A DNA stretch of 25,358 bases from Spongiibacteraceae bacterium UBA5047 (GTDB lineage Bacteria > Pseudomonadota > Gammaproteobacteria > Pseudomonadales > Spongiibacteraceae), in the NCBI GenBank assembly GCA_002415025.1, contig DIBR01000039.1, positions 26,409-51,766 on the forward strand. The letters are read 5' to 3'. Under the pieces are notes generated by a model that saw only the letters and a program-made list of their open reading frames with translations, ran no database searches and was not told the DNA's origin. Both the position numbers and the translations under genes were made by a program. Positions 6,873 to 14,418 of this stretch are shown here, piece after piece. The first letter of the stretch is position 1, and every line of letters starts with the position of its first letter.

Positions 6873-9443
6873 CTAAGCCCCGGTGCCCGGCGCGAGGCCT
6901 CGAATTGCCCGGTCGCGGCCCATGTTTGGTTTGAACCAGTGCATCAGTGCGGGTAAAAACAGCAGATCGGATAGCAGGGCGACCATGATTGCCAGGGCCC
7001 CGAAAATACCGGGCTTGGCCAGCCCCAGATAACCCGCAAAGCCCAGTACAGCAAAGCCCAGACCGAGTATCAGGCTGGTAAAGGCAACGGCCTGGCCTAC
7101 TTCGCGCAGGGTTTGCCGGACGGCAATGCCCACATCGCCGTGCTCTATCCAGGTGTAGCGGTAGTGGGTAAGAAAGTGAATGGTGTCGTCGACCGCGATG
7201 CCGATAATGATGGGCGCCACAATCAGTGTGTCTGTATCCAGCGGGATGCCGAACCAGCCCATGATGCCGAACGTGAAGACGGCGGGGAGCAGATTGGGGA
7301 TCATGGAGATCAGCCCTGCTTGCGGCGAGCCGAGGGTCAGAATCATGACCAGAGTAATGATGATCAAGGCAAAGCTGAAGCTTTTAAGCTGGGTCCAGGC
7401 TACGTGGTCCATCAGCTCCATCATCAGGTAGAAAGTGCCGGTGGTTTGTAGGGATAAGTCGGGATAGTCTGTTTTCAGTTCGCCAAAAATGCGCTCGAAA
7501 TCGCTTTCCAGATTGTCGATAAACGCGGTGTATTCGTTGGTGCCCGCATTTTTCAGCATAAAGGAAATGTGGCTCGCGCTGTAGTCGTCGCTGACTACGT
7601 CGCGGCGGTCGGCGGGATTGGCATTGTTGAACAGGTAGAGCAGTTGCGCGGTTAGCTGCGCGTTGTCTGGAACAACGTGGAAAGCCGGGTCGTTGTTATG
7701 CATGACCTGATTGGTGTCTTCAACAATGTCGGCCAGCGAAAAAGTCTTGATAACCTTGTCACTGTAGTTGTTGGCAACATGGGTTTGAAGCGCGCTGATG
7801 GCTTGCAGGAGACGCGGGTCTTTGAGGGCATCCGCGCGTGCTGTTGTGATCAGCACTTCGAGATTCATACTACCCATCATGTCGTCGTCGACCAGCTCCA
7901 TCGCCACCTGAATGGGGGCTCCCTCGCGGGCCAGCTTGGAGAAGTTGGTGTCTATTTCGAGATCAAAGGCACCGTAGATCAGCAGCGCAAATACAGCGAG
8001 GTAGGCGATCACGATGGTTTTGGCGCGGGCTTCGGTGAAGTCTGCAATTCTGGCTAACAGCGGTTGTAGATTCACCAGAGGTTTTTTGCCCTCGCAGGCG
8101 GGGTCGTTCTCCTTGCGCAGTTTCGGATGCCAGAAATCCAGCAACACCGGCAGGAGTCCGAATATCAGCAAAAAAGCAAAAGCTACGGCTATTGCCGAGG
8201 TGACGCCGAACACGGTAATGATGGGCATATCGCTCAGGGTGAGGGCGAGCATGCCGAGCATGGTTGTGAGCGAAGTCAGTAGAATCGGCATGCCGGTTTT
8301 GCGATAGGCCAGCGCCATCGCGCGCGCGTGATCCTTGCCTTCCCGGCTGAACAGGGTGTATGCGCTCAGTACATGTACACAGCTTGCGATACCAACGGCG
8401 AGTACCAGCATAAAGGTGAGGGCGAGCATGCTGGTATAGGTCATGCCGAGCCAGCTGCCCACACCAATTGCCCACATGCCGGCGAACAGCACGATCAGAA
8501 CCGGCCAGATTACCGCGCTCAGAGAGCGGAACAGTACCCATAACAGTACGATGACCAGCGCGACCATAATCGACAGGAGCCCGGCGGCTTCAAAGATGGC
8601 ATTCATAACGAATTCCATAGTTACCGGGTTGCCGACGAAATAAATGTCAAATTCGCTGTATTGCGCCTGCTCGGTGATGGCCCGTAAAGCGGTCATGAAC
8701 TTCAGGTATTCGTCGAACTGCACCGACTCAAACTTTACTTCAGCGACTTCGGCACTCGTGTCGACGTTCAAAGCATCGCCGGCGGCCTCTAGCCCGAAGC
8801 TGAATGGGTCGTCCTGCAGCAGGTCGTCGGTATTGTCGAGGTTTCGGCTTAACTCGGTGTCGACGGGTACGGTGCCGAAGTTTGTTTTGAGGGCTATGCC
8901 GCCGTATTGGAAATCTCTCGAATAGTAAACCCGTTCGAAGCTGTCCTGGCTGACTGCGATCTTGCGACGGCGCTCGCGCTCGGCAGCGGTTTCGGGAAAA
9001 TCCGCACCGATCAGCTTTTTGGCAATAAGCGTATCGCCTTCGGCAATTTGATAGCGTGCGTTGTACAAACTGTCGACTTGAACCACGCGCCCGATATGAC
9101 CGCCATCCCCGGCGAGGCTGGCGCGCTCAATGTCTTTGTGCAGAGCTTCCAGAGTGCGCAGGGCACTGTCGGAAAACACATCGCCGGACTTGGGCCGGTA
9201 GACAATGTAGACCCCTTCATCGCTGCCAAACTGGCGGCGAAAGGCATCGCGAATCTGCAGCGGCGTTGCATTCTCATCAAACCAGACCTCCGGCGACATA
9301 TTGACCGCAAAATGCTGTTTGAGACCGAGGCCCGCAAATAGGGACATGGCAACAAAAGCCAGCAGGCAAAGCCAGCGAAACGGCATTAGCGCGCCGGGAA
9401 TGCGCTCGAACAGGTTGTTGAGGCTAGAAAGTAGGGACTGCAC
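6873..9443 (-). CDS. MMPL-family RND transporter (second copy), first gene of the export operon
   Basis: About 856 residues with duplicated RND topology: a first helix around residues 20-38, two large periplasmic loops, and two bundles of hydrophobic helices, the first from about residue 290. The TM10 motif IGIAVDDTIH has the acidic pair D752/D753; the TM4 equivalent LAVGIASCVH has none. The GTG at 9443 is chosen because GGAAG at 9448-9452 sits 5 nt upstream; TTG at 9455 gives four more residues but has no visible Shine-Dalgarno. It heads the operon with the LolA-like protein, barrel and TetR, and is preceded by a promoter with an operator palindrome. The inferred role is energised extraction of a hydrophobic molecule from the inner membrane and hand-over to the LolA-like carrier. 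Confidence 0.9.
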   Translation of the reverse strand: MQSLLSSLNNLFERIPGALMPFRWLCLLAFVAMSLFAGLGLKQHFAVNMSPEVWFDENATPLQIRDAFRRQFGSDEGVYIVYRPKSGDVFSDSALRTLEALHKDIERASLAGDGGHIGRVVQVDSLYNARYQIAEGDTLIAKKLIGADFPETAAERERRRKIAVSQDSFERVYYSRDFQYGGIALKTNFGTVPVDTELSRNLDNTDDLLQDDPFSFGLEAAGDALNVDTSAEVAEVKFESVQFDEYLKFMTALRAITEQAQYSEFDIYFVGNPVTMEFVMNAIFEAAGLLSIMVALVIVLLWVLFRSLSAVIWPVLIVLFAGMWAIGVGSWLGMTYTSMLALTFMLVLAVGIASCVHVLSAYTLFSREGKDHARAMALAYRKTGMPILLTSLTTMLGMLALTLSDMPIITVFGVTSAIAVAFAFLLIFGLLPVLLDFWHPKLRKENDPACEGKKPLVNLQPLLARIADFTEARAKTIVIAYLAVFALLIYGAFDLEIDTNFSKLAREGAPIQVAMELVDDDMMGSMNLEVLITTARADALKDPRLLQAISALQTHVANNYSDKVIKTFSLADIVEDTNQVMHNNDPAFHVVPDNAQLTAQLLYLFNNANPADRRDVVSDDYSASHISFMLKNAGTNEYTAFIDNLESDFERIFGELKTDYPDLSLQTTGTFYLMMELMDHVAWTQLKSFSFALIIITLVMILTLGSPQAGLISMIPNLLPAVFTFGIMGWFGIPLDTDTLIVAPIIIGIAVDDTIHFLTHYRYTWIEHGDVGIAVRQTLREVGQAVAFTSLILGLGFAVLGFAGYLGLAKPGIFGALAIMVALLSDLLFLPALMHWFKPNMGRDRAIRGLAPGTGA

Positions 9444-9481
9444 AGAATCTTCCAATATCGCTGCGGGGTGAGGAACTTGGC

Positions 9482-9510
9482 AGCATACAAACCGACCAGT
9501 TGGTTTGCAA
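9482..9510 (-). promoter_or_regulatory. sigma-70-like promoter of the MMPL/LolA-like/barrel/tetR operon
   Basis: Read on the minus strand: TTGCAA at 9510-9505, a spacer of exactly 17 bp, then TATGCT at 9487-9482. Each hexamer matches 4 of 6 consensus bases. Transcription would start near 9475, about 30 nt before the GTG at 9443. The spacer is filled by the operator palindrome. Confidence 0.6.
9488..9507. promoter_or_regulatory. 20-bp TetR-type operator palindrome
   Basis: The sequence CAAACCGACCAGTTGGTTTG is an inverted repeat with 8 of 10 symmetric pairs and perfect CAAACC/GGTTTG outer arms. It resembles the ACCGACC/GGTTGGT-type sites of TetR-family repressors. It occupies the -35/-10 spacer of the promoter above and overlaps the first bases of the -35 box, a classic position for steric repression. 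The likely ligand is the TetR protein encoded at the end of the same operon. Binding itself is inferred. Confidence 0.65.
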
Positions 9511-9525
9511 GTGTGAGCTGCTTAT

Positions 9526-9564
9526 GGCGCGAACGCAGCCTGACATTTTGGCCGCGTTCGCGCC
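9526..9564. terminator. 11-bp perfect inverted repeat, possible bidirectional transcript end
   Basis: GGCGCGAACGC (9526-9536) and GCGTTCGCGCC (9554-9564) are perfectly complementary arms around a 17-nt loop. The repeat lies 21 bp beyond the stop of the PQQ dehydrogenase gene and just upstream of the MMPL operon promoter, both on the minus strand, so it would separate the two units. No U-tract follows on either strand. It could be a Rho-assisted or mRNA-stabilising hairpin rather than a true intrinsic terminator. Confidence 0.45.
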
Positions 9565-9585
9565 GGGTGCCGTTGATGCACCTCG

Positions 9586-11742
9586 CTAACTGGTTGTTGT
9601 GCGGATCACCCAGGCCATAAAGCGAGCAAAGACGTCTATGACGGCATTTTTCGCGTCGGCGAACCAGCCGCTTTCCTGACGCAGGGCGTGATCTTCGTGG
9701 GCGCGCTCTATCACATAGGCGTGAATTTTTTCTACCTGCTCCCGATCAAGCGCCTCGTCAAAGCGTGGCATACCGGCTTTCTCCATCAAACCTTGGAGTA
9801 CCACGGCCTCGAAGTTTTCGTGCCATATCGGTTCGAGATAGCGCAAGTCAGGAATGGAGCCGTCACCAACCGCGTAGGCACCGTGGCAGCGGGAGCAAAA
9901 TCGTTGAAAAAGCTGACGACCTTCTTCTACGTCGGCGTCACTCATTGCGAGGCTCGGCGGCGGTATTGGCCTGTCTGGCACGGTCACGGGTGGTAACACG
10001 GCGCTGCCCCCCACCTTGAACGCCATAATGCGGTTGTTGGGGTTTTCAGTGGGAAAGGACTTGCCGGTATTCATGGTAAGTGCGCCGCCGCGGCCCACGG
10101 CAACGGCAATGTACTGTTCGCCATTGGCCCGATAACTGACGGGGCCGGGCAAGACGCTATTCTGGGTATTGAACGTCCATAATAGTTCACCGTTGTCGGC
10201 ACGTACGCCCAGAAAGCGCCCGTCGGAGGTGCCCTGGAATACCAGTCCGCCAGCGGTAGCCAGCACGCCGCCATTGTGGATGTAGGGGTGTGGCATCTTC
10301 CAGGCCACTTCCTGCTTCGCCGGGTCCCAGGCCAGCAAGTGCGATTTAGGCAGGTGCTTTAACAGGGCCTGGGTAAAGCGTTGGGAAGCGTCAGCTTGCG
10401 TCAGCTTGTAGCCCGTATTGAAATGGCGTTTCAGGTGCTTGTAGTCCGGCCCTTTGATTTCATCAAAGGGCATGCCCATATCCAGTTCGGGAATATAAAG
10501 GAGGCCGGTTTGCGGACTGTAGGCCATGGGTTGCCAGTTGTGGCCGCCAATGGCTGAAGGGTAAACCACGGCGGGTTTGCCATCGTAATCCTGACCTTCG
10601 TTTTCTACCGGTCGGCCGGTGTCCATGTCGTAGTGGCTGGCCCAGGTCACGGTCGTGAAGGGTTCGGCAGAGAGCAGTTCACCGTTAGCGCGATCAATAA
10701 TGTAGACAAAGCCGGCTTTGGGCGCATGCAGAATGACCTTGCGCTGCTCGCCCTGCCAGGGAATATCGGCCAGCGTGATTTGCTGGGAAGCGGTGTAATC
10801 CCAATTATCTGCGGGCACTTCCTGATAGTGCCAGAGGTACTCGCCGGTATCCGGGTTTAGCGCCAGCACCGAGCTGAGGTAAAGGTTGTCGCCACCGCCG
10901 GGGCTGCGAATGCGGCGGTTGTGCGGCGCGCCGTTGCCTACACCGATGTAGAGTTGGTCGAGCTCCGGGTCGTAAACAATGGCATCCCAGGCGGTACCGC
11001 CACCGCCGTATTGCCACCACTCGCCATTCCAGGTTTTGGCGGCGCGCTCCATGGCGTCGTTTTCAAAACCGTCGGCGGGGTTGCCGGGAATGGTGTAAAA
11101 GCGCCAAACCATTTCACCGTTGTCGGCATCATAGGCACTGACATAGCCGCGAGTACCAAATTCCGAGCCACCGTTGCCAATAAAGACCTTGCCTTTGGCG
11201 ACACGTGGCGCGCCGGTAATCGAGTAGGCCTGATCCGGGTCGGTGGTCTGGCTCGACCAGATCTGCTTGCCGCTCGTTTGATCGATGGCGATCAAGCGGC
11301 CATCGACGGTGCCGAGAAAGAGTTTGTTTTCCCAGGCAGCGAGGCCACGGTTAACTACCCCGCAGCAGGCAGTGACGCTTTTCTCGCGCGGTACCTTGGG
11401 GTCGAAGCTCCAAATCAGTTCACCTGTAGCAGCATTCACAGCGTAGGCCGTGCTCCAGGCACCGGTGAAATACATCACGCCATCGATAACCAGCGGTGTG
11501 GTTTCAAGGCCCAGATGGGTGTCGGTTTCAAAATACCAGGCCAAACCCAGCTCCCCGACGTTGTCGGTATTGACCTCTGACAACGGTGAAAAGCGCTGTT
11601 CCTTGTAACTGCGACCGTAGCTGAGCCAGTTGTCGGTGTCGCTGTCCGCGCTTAGCAGTCGCTGCTGACTGACAGGCGCCGCTGTAGTGGAAAGCGAGGC
11701 GAGCAGGGCGATAACAAGGGCGGGGAAAGCGCGATATTTCAT
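9586..11742 (-). CDS. PQQ-dependent quinohemoprotein alcohol dehydrogenase with C-terminal cytochrome c domain
   Basis: 718 residues. A Sec signal (KYRAFPALVIALLASLSTTAA) sends it to the periplasm. Residues ~30-575 form the PQQ eight-bladed propeller: the vicinal cysteines are C126/C127 (TACCGVV), likely calcium ligands are E194 (GGSEFG) and N270 (GVGNGAPHN), the catalytic Asp is D315 (DNWDYTA) and PKAGFVYIID follows. Residues ~600-685 are a cytochrome c domain with CSRCH (616-620) and probable axial Met658 (GMPRF). This is the type II, quinohemoprotein ethanol dehydrogenase-like architecture, oxidising primary alcohols and passing electrons through heme. The residue two after D315 is Thr317, not the Asp seen in lanthanide enzymes, so Ca2+ use is expected. 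The gene is alone, with no pqq or dedicated cytochrome genes beside it. The alcohol substrate is not determined. Confidence 0.95.
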   Translation of the reverse strand: MKYRAFPALVIALLASLSTTAAPVSQQRLLSADSDTDNWLSYGRSYKEQRFSPLSEVNTDNVGELGLAWYFETDTHLGLETTPLVIDGVMYFTGAWSTAYAVNAATGELIWSFDPKVPREKSVTACCGVVNRGLAAWENKLFLGTVDGRLIAIDQTSGKQIWSSQTTDPDQAYSITGAPRVAKGKVFIGNGGSEFGTRGYVSAYDADNGEMVWRFYTIPGNPADGFENDAMERAAKTWNGEWWQYGGGGTAWDAIVYDPELDQLYIGVGNGAPHNRRIRSPGGGDNLYLSSVLALNPDTGEYLWHYQEVPADNWDYTASQQITLADIPWQGEQRKVILHAPKAGFVYIIDRANGELLSAEPFTTVTWASHYDMDTGRPVENEGQDYDGKPAVVYPSAIGGHNWQPMAYSPQTGLLYIPELDMGMPFDEIKGPDYKHLKRHFNTGYKLTQADASQRFTQALLKHLPKSHLLAWDPAKQEVAWKMPHPYIHNGGVLATAGGLVFQGTSDGRFLGVRADNGELLWTFNTQNSVLPGPVSYRANGEQYIAVAVGRGGALTMNTGKSFPTENPNNRIMAFKVGGSAVLPPVTVPDRPIPPPSLAMSDADVEEGRQLFQRFCSRCHGAYAVGDGSIPDLRYLEPIWHENFEAVVLQGLMEKAGMPRFDEALDREQVEKIHAYVIERAHEDHALRQESGWFADAKNAVIDVFARFMAWVIRTTTS

Positions 11743-11821
11743 CTGGTTACCATCTTATGTCGTTGAAAGGTAGTTTGTGCGCTCGCGGGGGCTGCGTCGC
11801 GGACGTATTGCGGCCTCAAGC

Positions 11822-11850
11822 TTAGCTGAGTGGGCACGGGCATGTATAAT
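11822..11850 (+). promoter_or_regulatory. promoter of bolA-trhO
   Basis: A perfect TATAAT lies at 11845-11850. At 17-bp spacing the -35 position (11822-11827) reads TTAGCT, a weak match, so recognition probably depends on the -10 box. The start point would be near 11857, about 44 nt before the bolA ATG. A short inverted repeat encloses the -10 box. Confidence 0.5.
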
Positions 11851-11857
11851 AATGCCC
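11838..11857. repeat. inverted repeat around the bolA -10 box
   Basis: GGGCAT (11838-11843) and ATGCCC (11852-11857) are perfect 6-bp arms separated by 8 bp that contain most of TATAAT. The placement suits an operator that blocks the -10 element. The regulator is unknown and a chance palindrome is possible. Confidence 0.35.
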
Positions 11858-11900
11858 CAATTGCCTCATGTGCCTTACAAGGTTGTTAACTGAATCGATT

Positions 11901-12227
11901 ATGCAAGTACAGCAGACTATAGAAAGCAAGCTTCAGAGTGAACTGACGCCGAGCCATCTGGAGGTCGTCAACGAAAGCCATATGCATTCGGTGCCGCCAA
12001 ATTCAGAAACCCACTTCAAGGTGGTGGCTGTGACGAGCGCATTTGATGGTATGCGTAAGGTCGCCCGTCACCAGAAAATCTACGCCGCCCTGAAGGAGGA
12101 GTTGGCCGGGCCGGTTCACGCTCTGGCTCTGCATACCTATACGCCTGACGAGTGGCTGGCGCGACAGGCGCAAGCGCCGGAGTCGCCAGACTGTTTGGGC
12201 GGCAGCAAGCGGGAAGGACAGCAGTAA
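11901..12227 (+). CDS. bolA: BolA-family protein
   Basis: 108 residues covering a full BolA domain (class II KH-like fold): ESHMHSVPPNSETHFKVV, then the helix-turn segment FDGMRKVARHQKIY and the C-terminal signature VHALALHTYTPDEW, whose histidine is the invariant Fe-S ligand shared with monothiol glutaredoxins. BolA proteins act in iron-sulfur cluster trafficking with Grx4-type glutaredoxins, and in E. coli also affect morphology and stress responses. ATG 11901 is preferred over the in-frame ATG at 11868 because residues upstream of MQVQQ are not BolA-like and the promoter -10 at 11845-11850 leaves almost no leader for the earlier start. The stop codon directly abuts the GTG of trhO, so the two are co-expressed. 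Confidence 0.93.
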   Translation: MQVQQTIESKLQSELTPSHLEVVNESHMHSVPPNSETHFKVVAVTSAFDGMRKVARHQKIYAALKEELAGPVHALALHTYTPDEWLARQAQAPESPDCLGGSKREGQQ

Positions 12228-13178
12228 GTGTCTGAGAGTGCTCCCGGGATTGTAGTGGCGGCCCTGTATCGCTTTGTCACACTGGATGATTTCCATGAAC
12301 TGCGTGAACCGCTGCTGCAGTTCTGTCTTGAGCGCGGGGTGCGCGGTACCTTGTTGCTCGCCCACGAAGGGATTAATGGCACTATAGCGGGCTCGCGCCA
12401 GGCCATTGATGAGGTGTTGGCGTATCTTCGCGCCGACCCGCGGCTGTCCGCGCTGGACGCAAAAGAGTCCATCGACAAAGAGCAGCCTTTTTACCGTATG
12501 AAGGTCAAGCTCAAGAAAGAAATTGTGACCATGGGCGTGGACGGCATTGATCCAAACGATGTGGTTGGCACTTACGTCAAACCCAAAGACTGGAATGCGC
12601 TGATATCTGACCCTGAAGTCCTGTTGATCGACACCCGCAATGACTACGAGGTCGAAATAGGCAGTTTTAAAGGCGCGGTTGATCCTCACACCAAAACGTT
12701 TCGGGAGTTTCCCGACTACGTTAAGCAGAATGTTGATCCCGGCAAATACAAGAAAGTCGCGATGTTCTGTACCGGCGGCATTCGCTGTGAAAAAGCCTCT
12801 TCATATATGAAGCAACAAGGCTTCGATGAGGTGTATCACCTTGAAGGCGGTATTCTGAAATATCTGGAAGAAACACCGTCGGAGCAAAGTCTGTGGGAGG
12901 GCGAATGTTTTGTGTTTGATAACCGCGTAACCGTCAAACATGATTTGTCCGCGGGCAGTTTTGATCAATGCCACGGCTGTCGTCGACCTATCAGCGAAGA
13001 AGACAAGCAGAGTGAACTGTATGAAAAAGGTGTAGCCTGCCCGAGCTGTTTTGACGAGCTGAGTGACGATCAGAAAATACGTTTTCGTGAGCGACAAAAA
13101 CAGGTCGAACTTGCGAAACAGCGACAGGAAGCTCATATTGGAGCGCCACCGCCCGAGCGGCAATTGCGTAATAGCTAA
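12228..13178 (+). CDS. trhO: tRNA 5-hydroxyuridine synthase TrhO (rhodanese-like, oxygen-dependent)
   Basis: 316 residues. The N-terminal UPF0176 domain has AHEGINGTIAG, followed by a rhodanese domain with IDTRNDYEVEIGSFKGAVDP and the active loop FCTGGIRCEKAS (C181, C187), diagnostic of TrhO/YceA. The C-terminal extension has a zinc-knuckle pattern, CHGC...CPSC. TrhO uses O2 to hydroxylate U34 of tRNAs, giving ho5U, the precursor of cmo5U and mcmo5U. The GTG start at 12228 immediately follows the bolA TAA, so translation is probably coupled. A charged, Lys/Arg/Glu-rich tail follows the knuckle. I see no truncation or missing key residue. Confidence 0.93.
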   Translation: MSESAPGIVVAALYRFVTLDDFHELREPLLQFCLERGVRGTLLLAHEGINGTIAGSRQAIDEVLAYLRADPRLSALDAKESIDKEQPFYRMKVKLKKEIVTMGVDGIDPNDVVGTYVKPKDWNALISDPEVLLIDTRNDYEVEIGSFKGAVDPHTKTFREFPDYVKQNVDPGKYKKVAMFCTGGIRCEKASSYMKQQGFDEVYHLEGGILKYLEETPSEQSLWEGECFVFDNRVTVKHDLSAGSFDQCHGCRRPISEEDKQSELYEKGVACPSCFDELSDDQKIRFRERQKQVELAKQRQEAHIGAPPPERQLRNS

Positions 13179-13255
13179 GCCGCCGGGAACTTCGTATACT
13201 CCAACGCTGGATGTCAGGCGCGAACACCAGGTCCAATAATAAGACCGTTGGCGGC

Positions 13256-13264
13256 TGCTATACT
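13256..13264 (+). promoter_or_regulatory. extended -10 promoter of the PagL-like gene
   Basis: TGCTATACT is an extended -10 element (TGn followed by TATACT, 5 of 6 to consensus) without a convincing -35 at 17 bp upstream, as is usual for extended -10 promoters. It ends 25 nt before the ATG at 13290, and a GGAG ribosome site at 13278-13281 lies between them. Confidence 0.5.
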
Positions 13265-13289
13265 TTTCAGTCTTCTCCGGAGTAAACCT

Positions 13290-13838
13290 ATGAGTTGGGT
13301 CGCCAGATTTCGTATGGCTACTGTCTTGTTGCTGGTCAGCTTTCATGCTGCGACGGTACATGCTAGGGAATTTAATCAGCATGAGTTGCGATTTGGCGCG
13401 CTGGCACACAATAAGGGGCCTATCGCCAGTGAAACCGAAGACGGCCCCGACGTTACCGTTGCTTACCAGTATTTGCTAAACGCCTATGATTGGGGTGGTC
13501 TTTTTGTCGCCGGCGGAGCAGTGGCGAATCTTTCGAACGGGACGAGCTATCTCTTTTCCGGGCTGAATACCCAGTTTCCGTTTGGCGAATCCCCTTACTT
13601 CTTCGAGCTGGGTTTTGGGCTGGCCATCCATGATGGGGACCTGACCAAGAAGTCGAATGATCGTCGTGAGCTGGGTTCGCGCGTACTGTTTCACACAGCC
13701 ATGAGTGTGGGTTACCAATTTTCGAATGATATGACCGCAAGCTTCTATTTCGACCATATTTCCAATGGCGAAATACTCAACGACGATGACAATCGTGGTT
13801 TGGATACTTATGGTTTGCGTATTGGATTTGCGTTGTAG
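13290..13838 (+). CDS. acyloxyacyl hydrolase, PagL-like lipid A 3-O-deacylase
   Basis: 182 residues: a Sec signal (VARFRMATVLLLVSFHAATVHA), then an 8-strand-size barrel. Family landmarks are FFELGFGLA, ELGSRVLFH and the C-terminal motif FDHISNGEILNDDDNRG with H156, S158 and N159. PagL enzymes of the outer membrane remove the 3-O-acyl chain of lipid A through a His-Ser-Glu triad; His and Ser are present here, while the Glu position appears to be Asp172 (GLDTYGL) after a two-residue insertion. ATG 13290 is chosen for its GGAG site at 13278-13281 and signal peptide; an in-frame ATG at 13248 overlaps the promoter. Lipid A modification is inferred from the family. The chain ends in Leu rather than the usual aromatic residue. 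Confidence 0.8.
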   Translation: MSWVARFRMATVLLLVSFHAATVHAREFNQHELRFGALAHNKGPIASETEDGPDVTVAYQYLLNAYDWGGLFVAGGAVANLSNGTSYLFSGLNTQFPFGESPYFFELGFGLAIHDGDLTKKSNDRRELGSRVLFHTAMSVGYQFSNDMTASFYFDHISNGEILNDDDNRGLDTYGLRIGFAL

Positions 13839-13881
13839 TGCGGGTATCAACTGTTTTCCAGTTCGCGATGTGCGTTTCCGT

Positions 13882-14394
13882 ATGCAGATAGTAGAATCCA
13901 TTGAACTGCCGGCGCATGCCTTGTTGCACAGGTATAGTGTCGGAGGGGGTTTTACCGATTGTTATGCTACGGTGTTACCGCAGGCCGTTTCGCACGGCCA
14001 GTTTGTTCTCGCTTTTTATACAACCCGGCTATTCAAGCTGGAGCGCTTTCTGCTCACCTATCTGGCGCGACGCCCCTCTACCGACGCAGACGCAAAGGCG
14101 CTTGCTGCCGGTGAGGCTGACAGGTTCTCTGCCTGGGAGGTAGAAGCGCGTGCCGAGAATCAGCTTTTGCTGTCTGATTTCAGGCAGCGCACGCGTTCGT
14201 GGCTGATGGTGCAGCCTGACGGATCTGACACTATCTTGTACTTTGGCTCCGCAGTTGTGCCTGTGGTCAAGGCGGGCAATGGTAAACCATCGGGTATGGG
14301 TTTTATGTTTCATGCGCTGAGTGGGTTTCACCGGGTGTATTCGGTGTTATTGCTCAAGGCAGCCGCGAGAAAACTGATGCGCCTGAGCCGCTGA
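13882..14394 (+). CDS. conserved hypothetical protein, possibly DUF2867-like
   Basis: 170 residues, cytosolic, with no signal peptide and no membrane helix. Recognisable conserved-looking stretches are GGGFTDCYATVLP near the start, AFYTTRLFKLERFLL and a Ser-Thr-Asp-Ala segment in the middle, then TRSWLMVQP, LYFGSAVVP and SGFHRVYSVLLLKAAARKL at the end. I associate this pattern with small uncharacterised proteobacterial proteins of DUF2867/SRPBCC-like appearance, but cannot assign a reaction. ATG 13882 is the likely start because earlier in-frame codons overlap the PagL-like gene; the Shine-Dalgarno is poor, and GTG 13870 is an alternative. It follows the PagL-like gene by 43 bp on the same strand and ends 24 bp from the convergent rsmE. 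Confidence 0.72.
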   Translation: MQIVESIELPAHALLHRYSVGGGFTDCYATVLPQAVSHGQFVLAFYTTRLFKLERFLLTYLARRPSTDADAKALAAGEADRFSAWEVEARAENQLLLSDFRQRTRSWLMVQPDGSDTILYFGSAVVPVVKAGNGKPSGMGFMFHALSGFHRVYSVLLLKAAARKLMRLSR

Positions 14395-14418
14395 CAGGCC
14401 GATGTACTGCGTTGTTGT

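Noticed and set aside
10921..11580. 219-codon plus-strand frame opposite the PQQ dehydrogenase
   Set aside because: The minus strand carries all PQQ and cytochrome c motifs in this stretch; the opposite frame is an antisense shadow.
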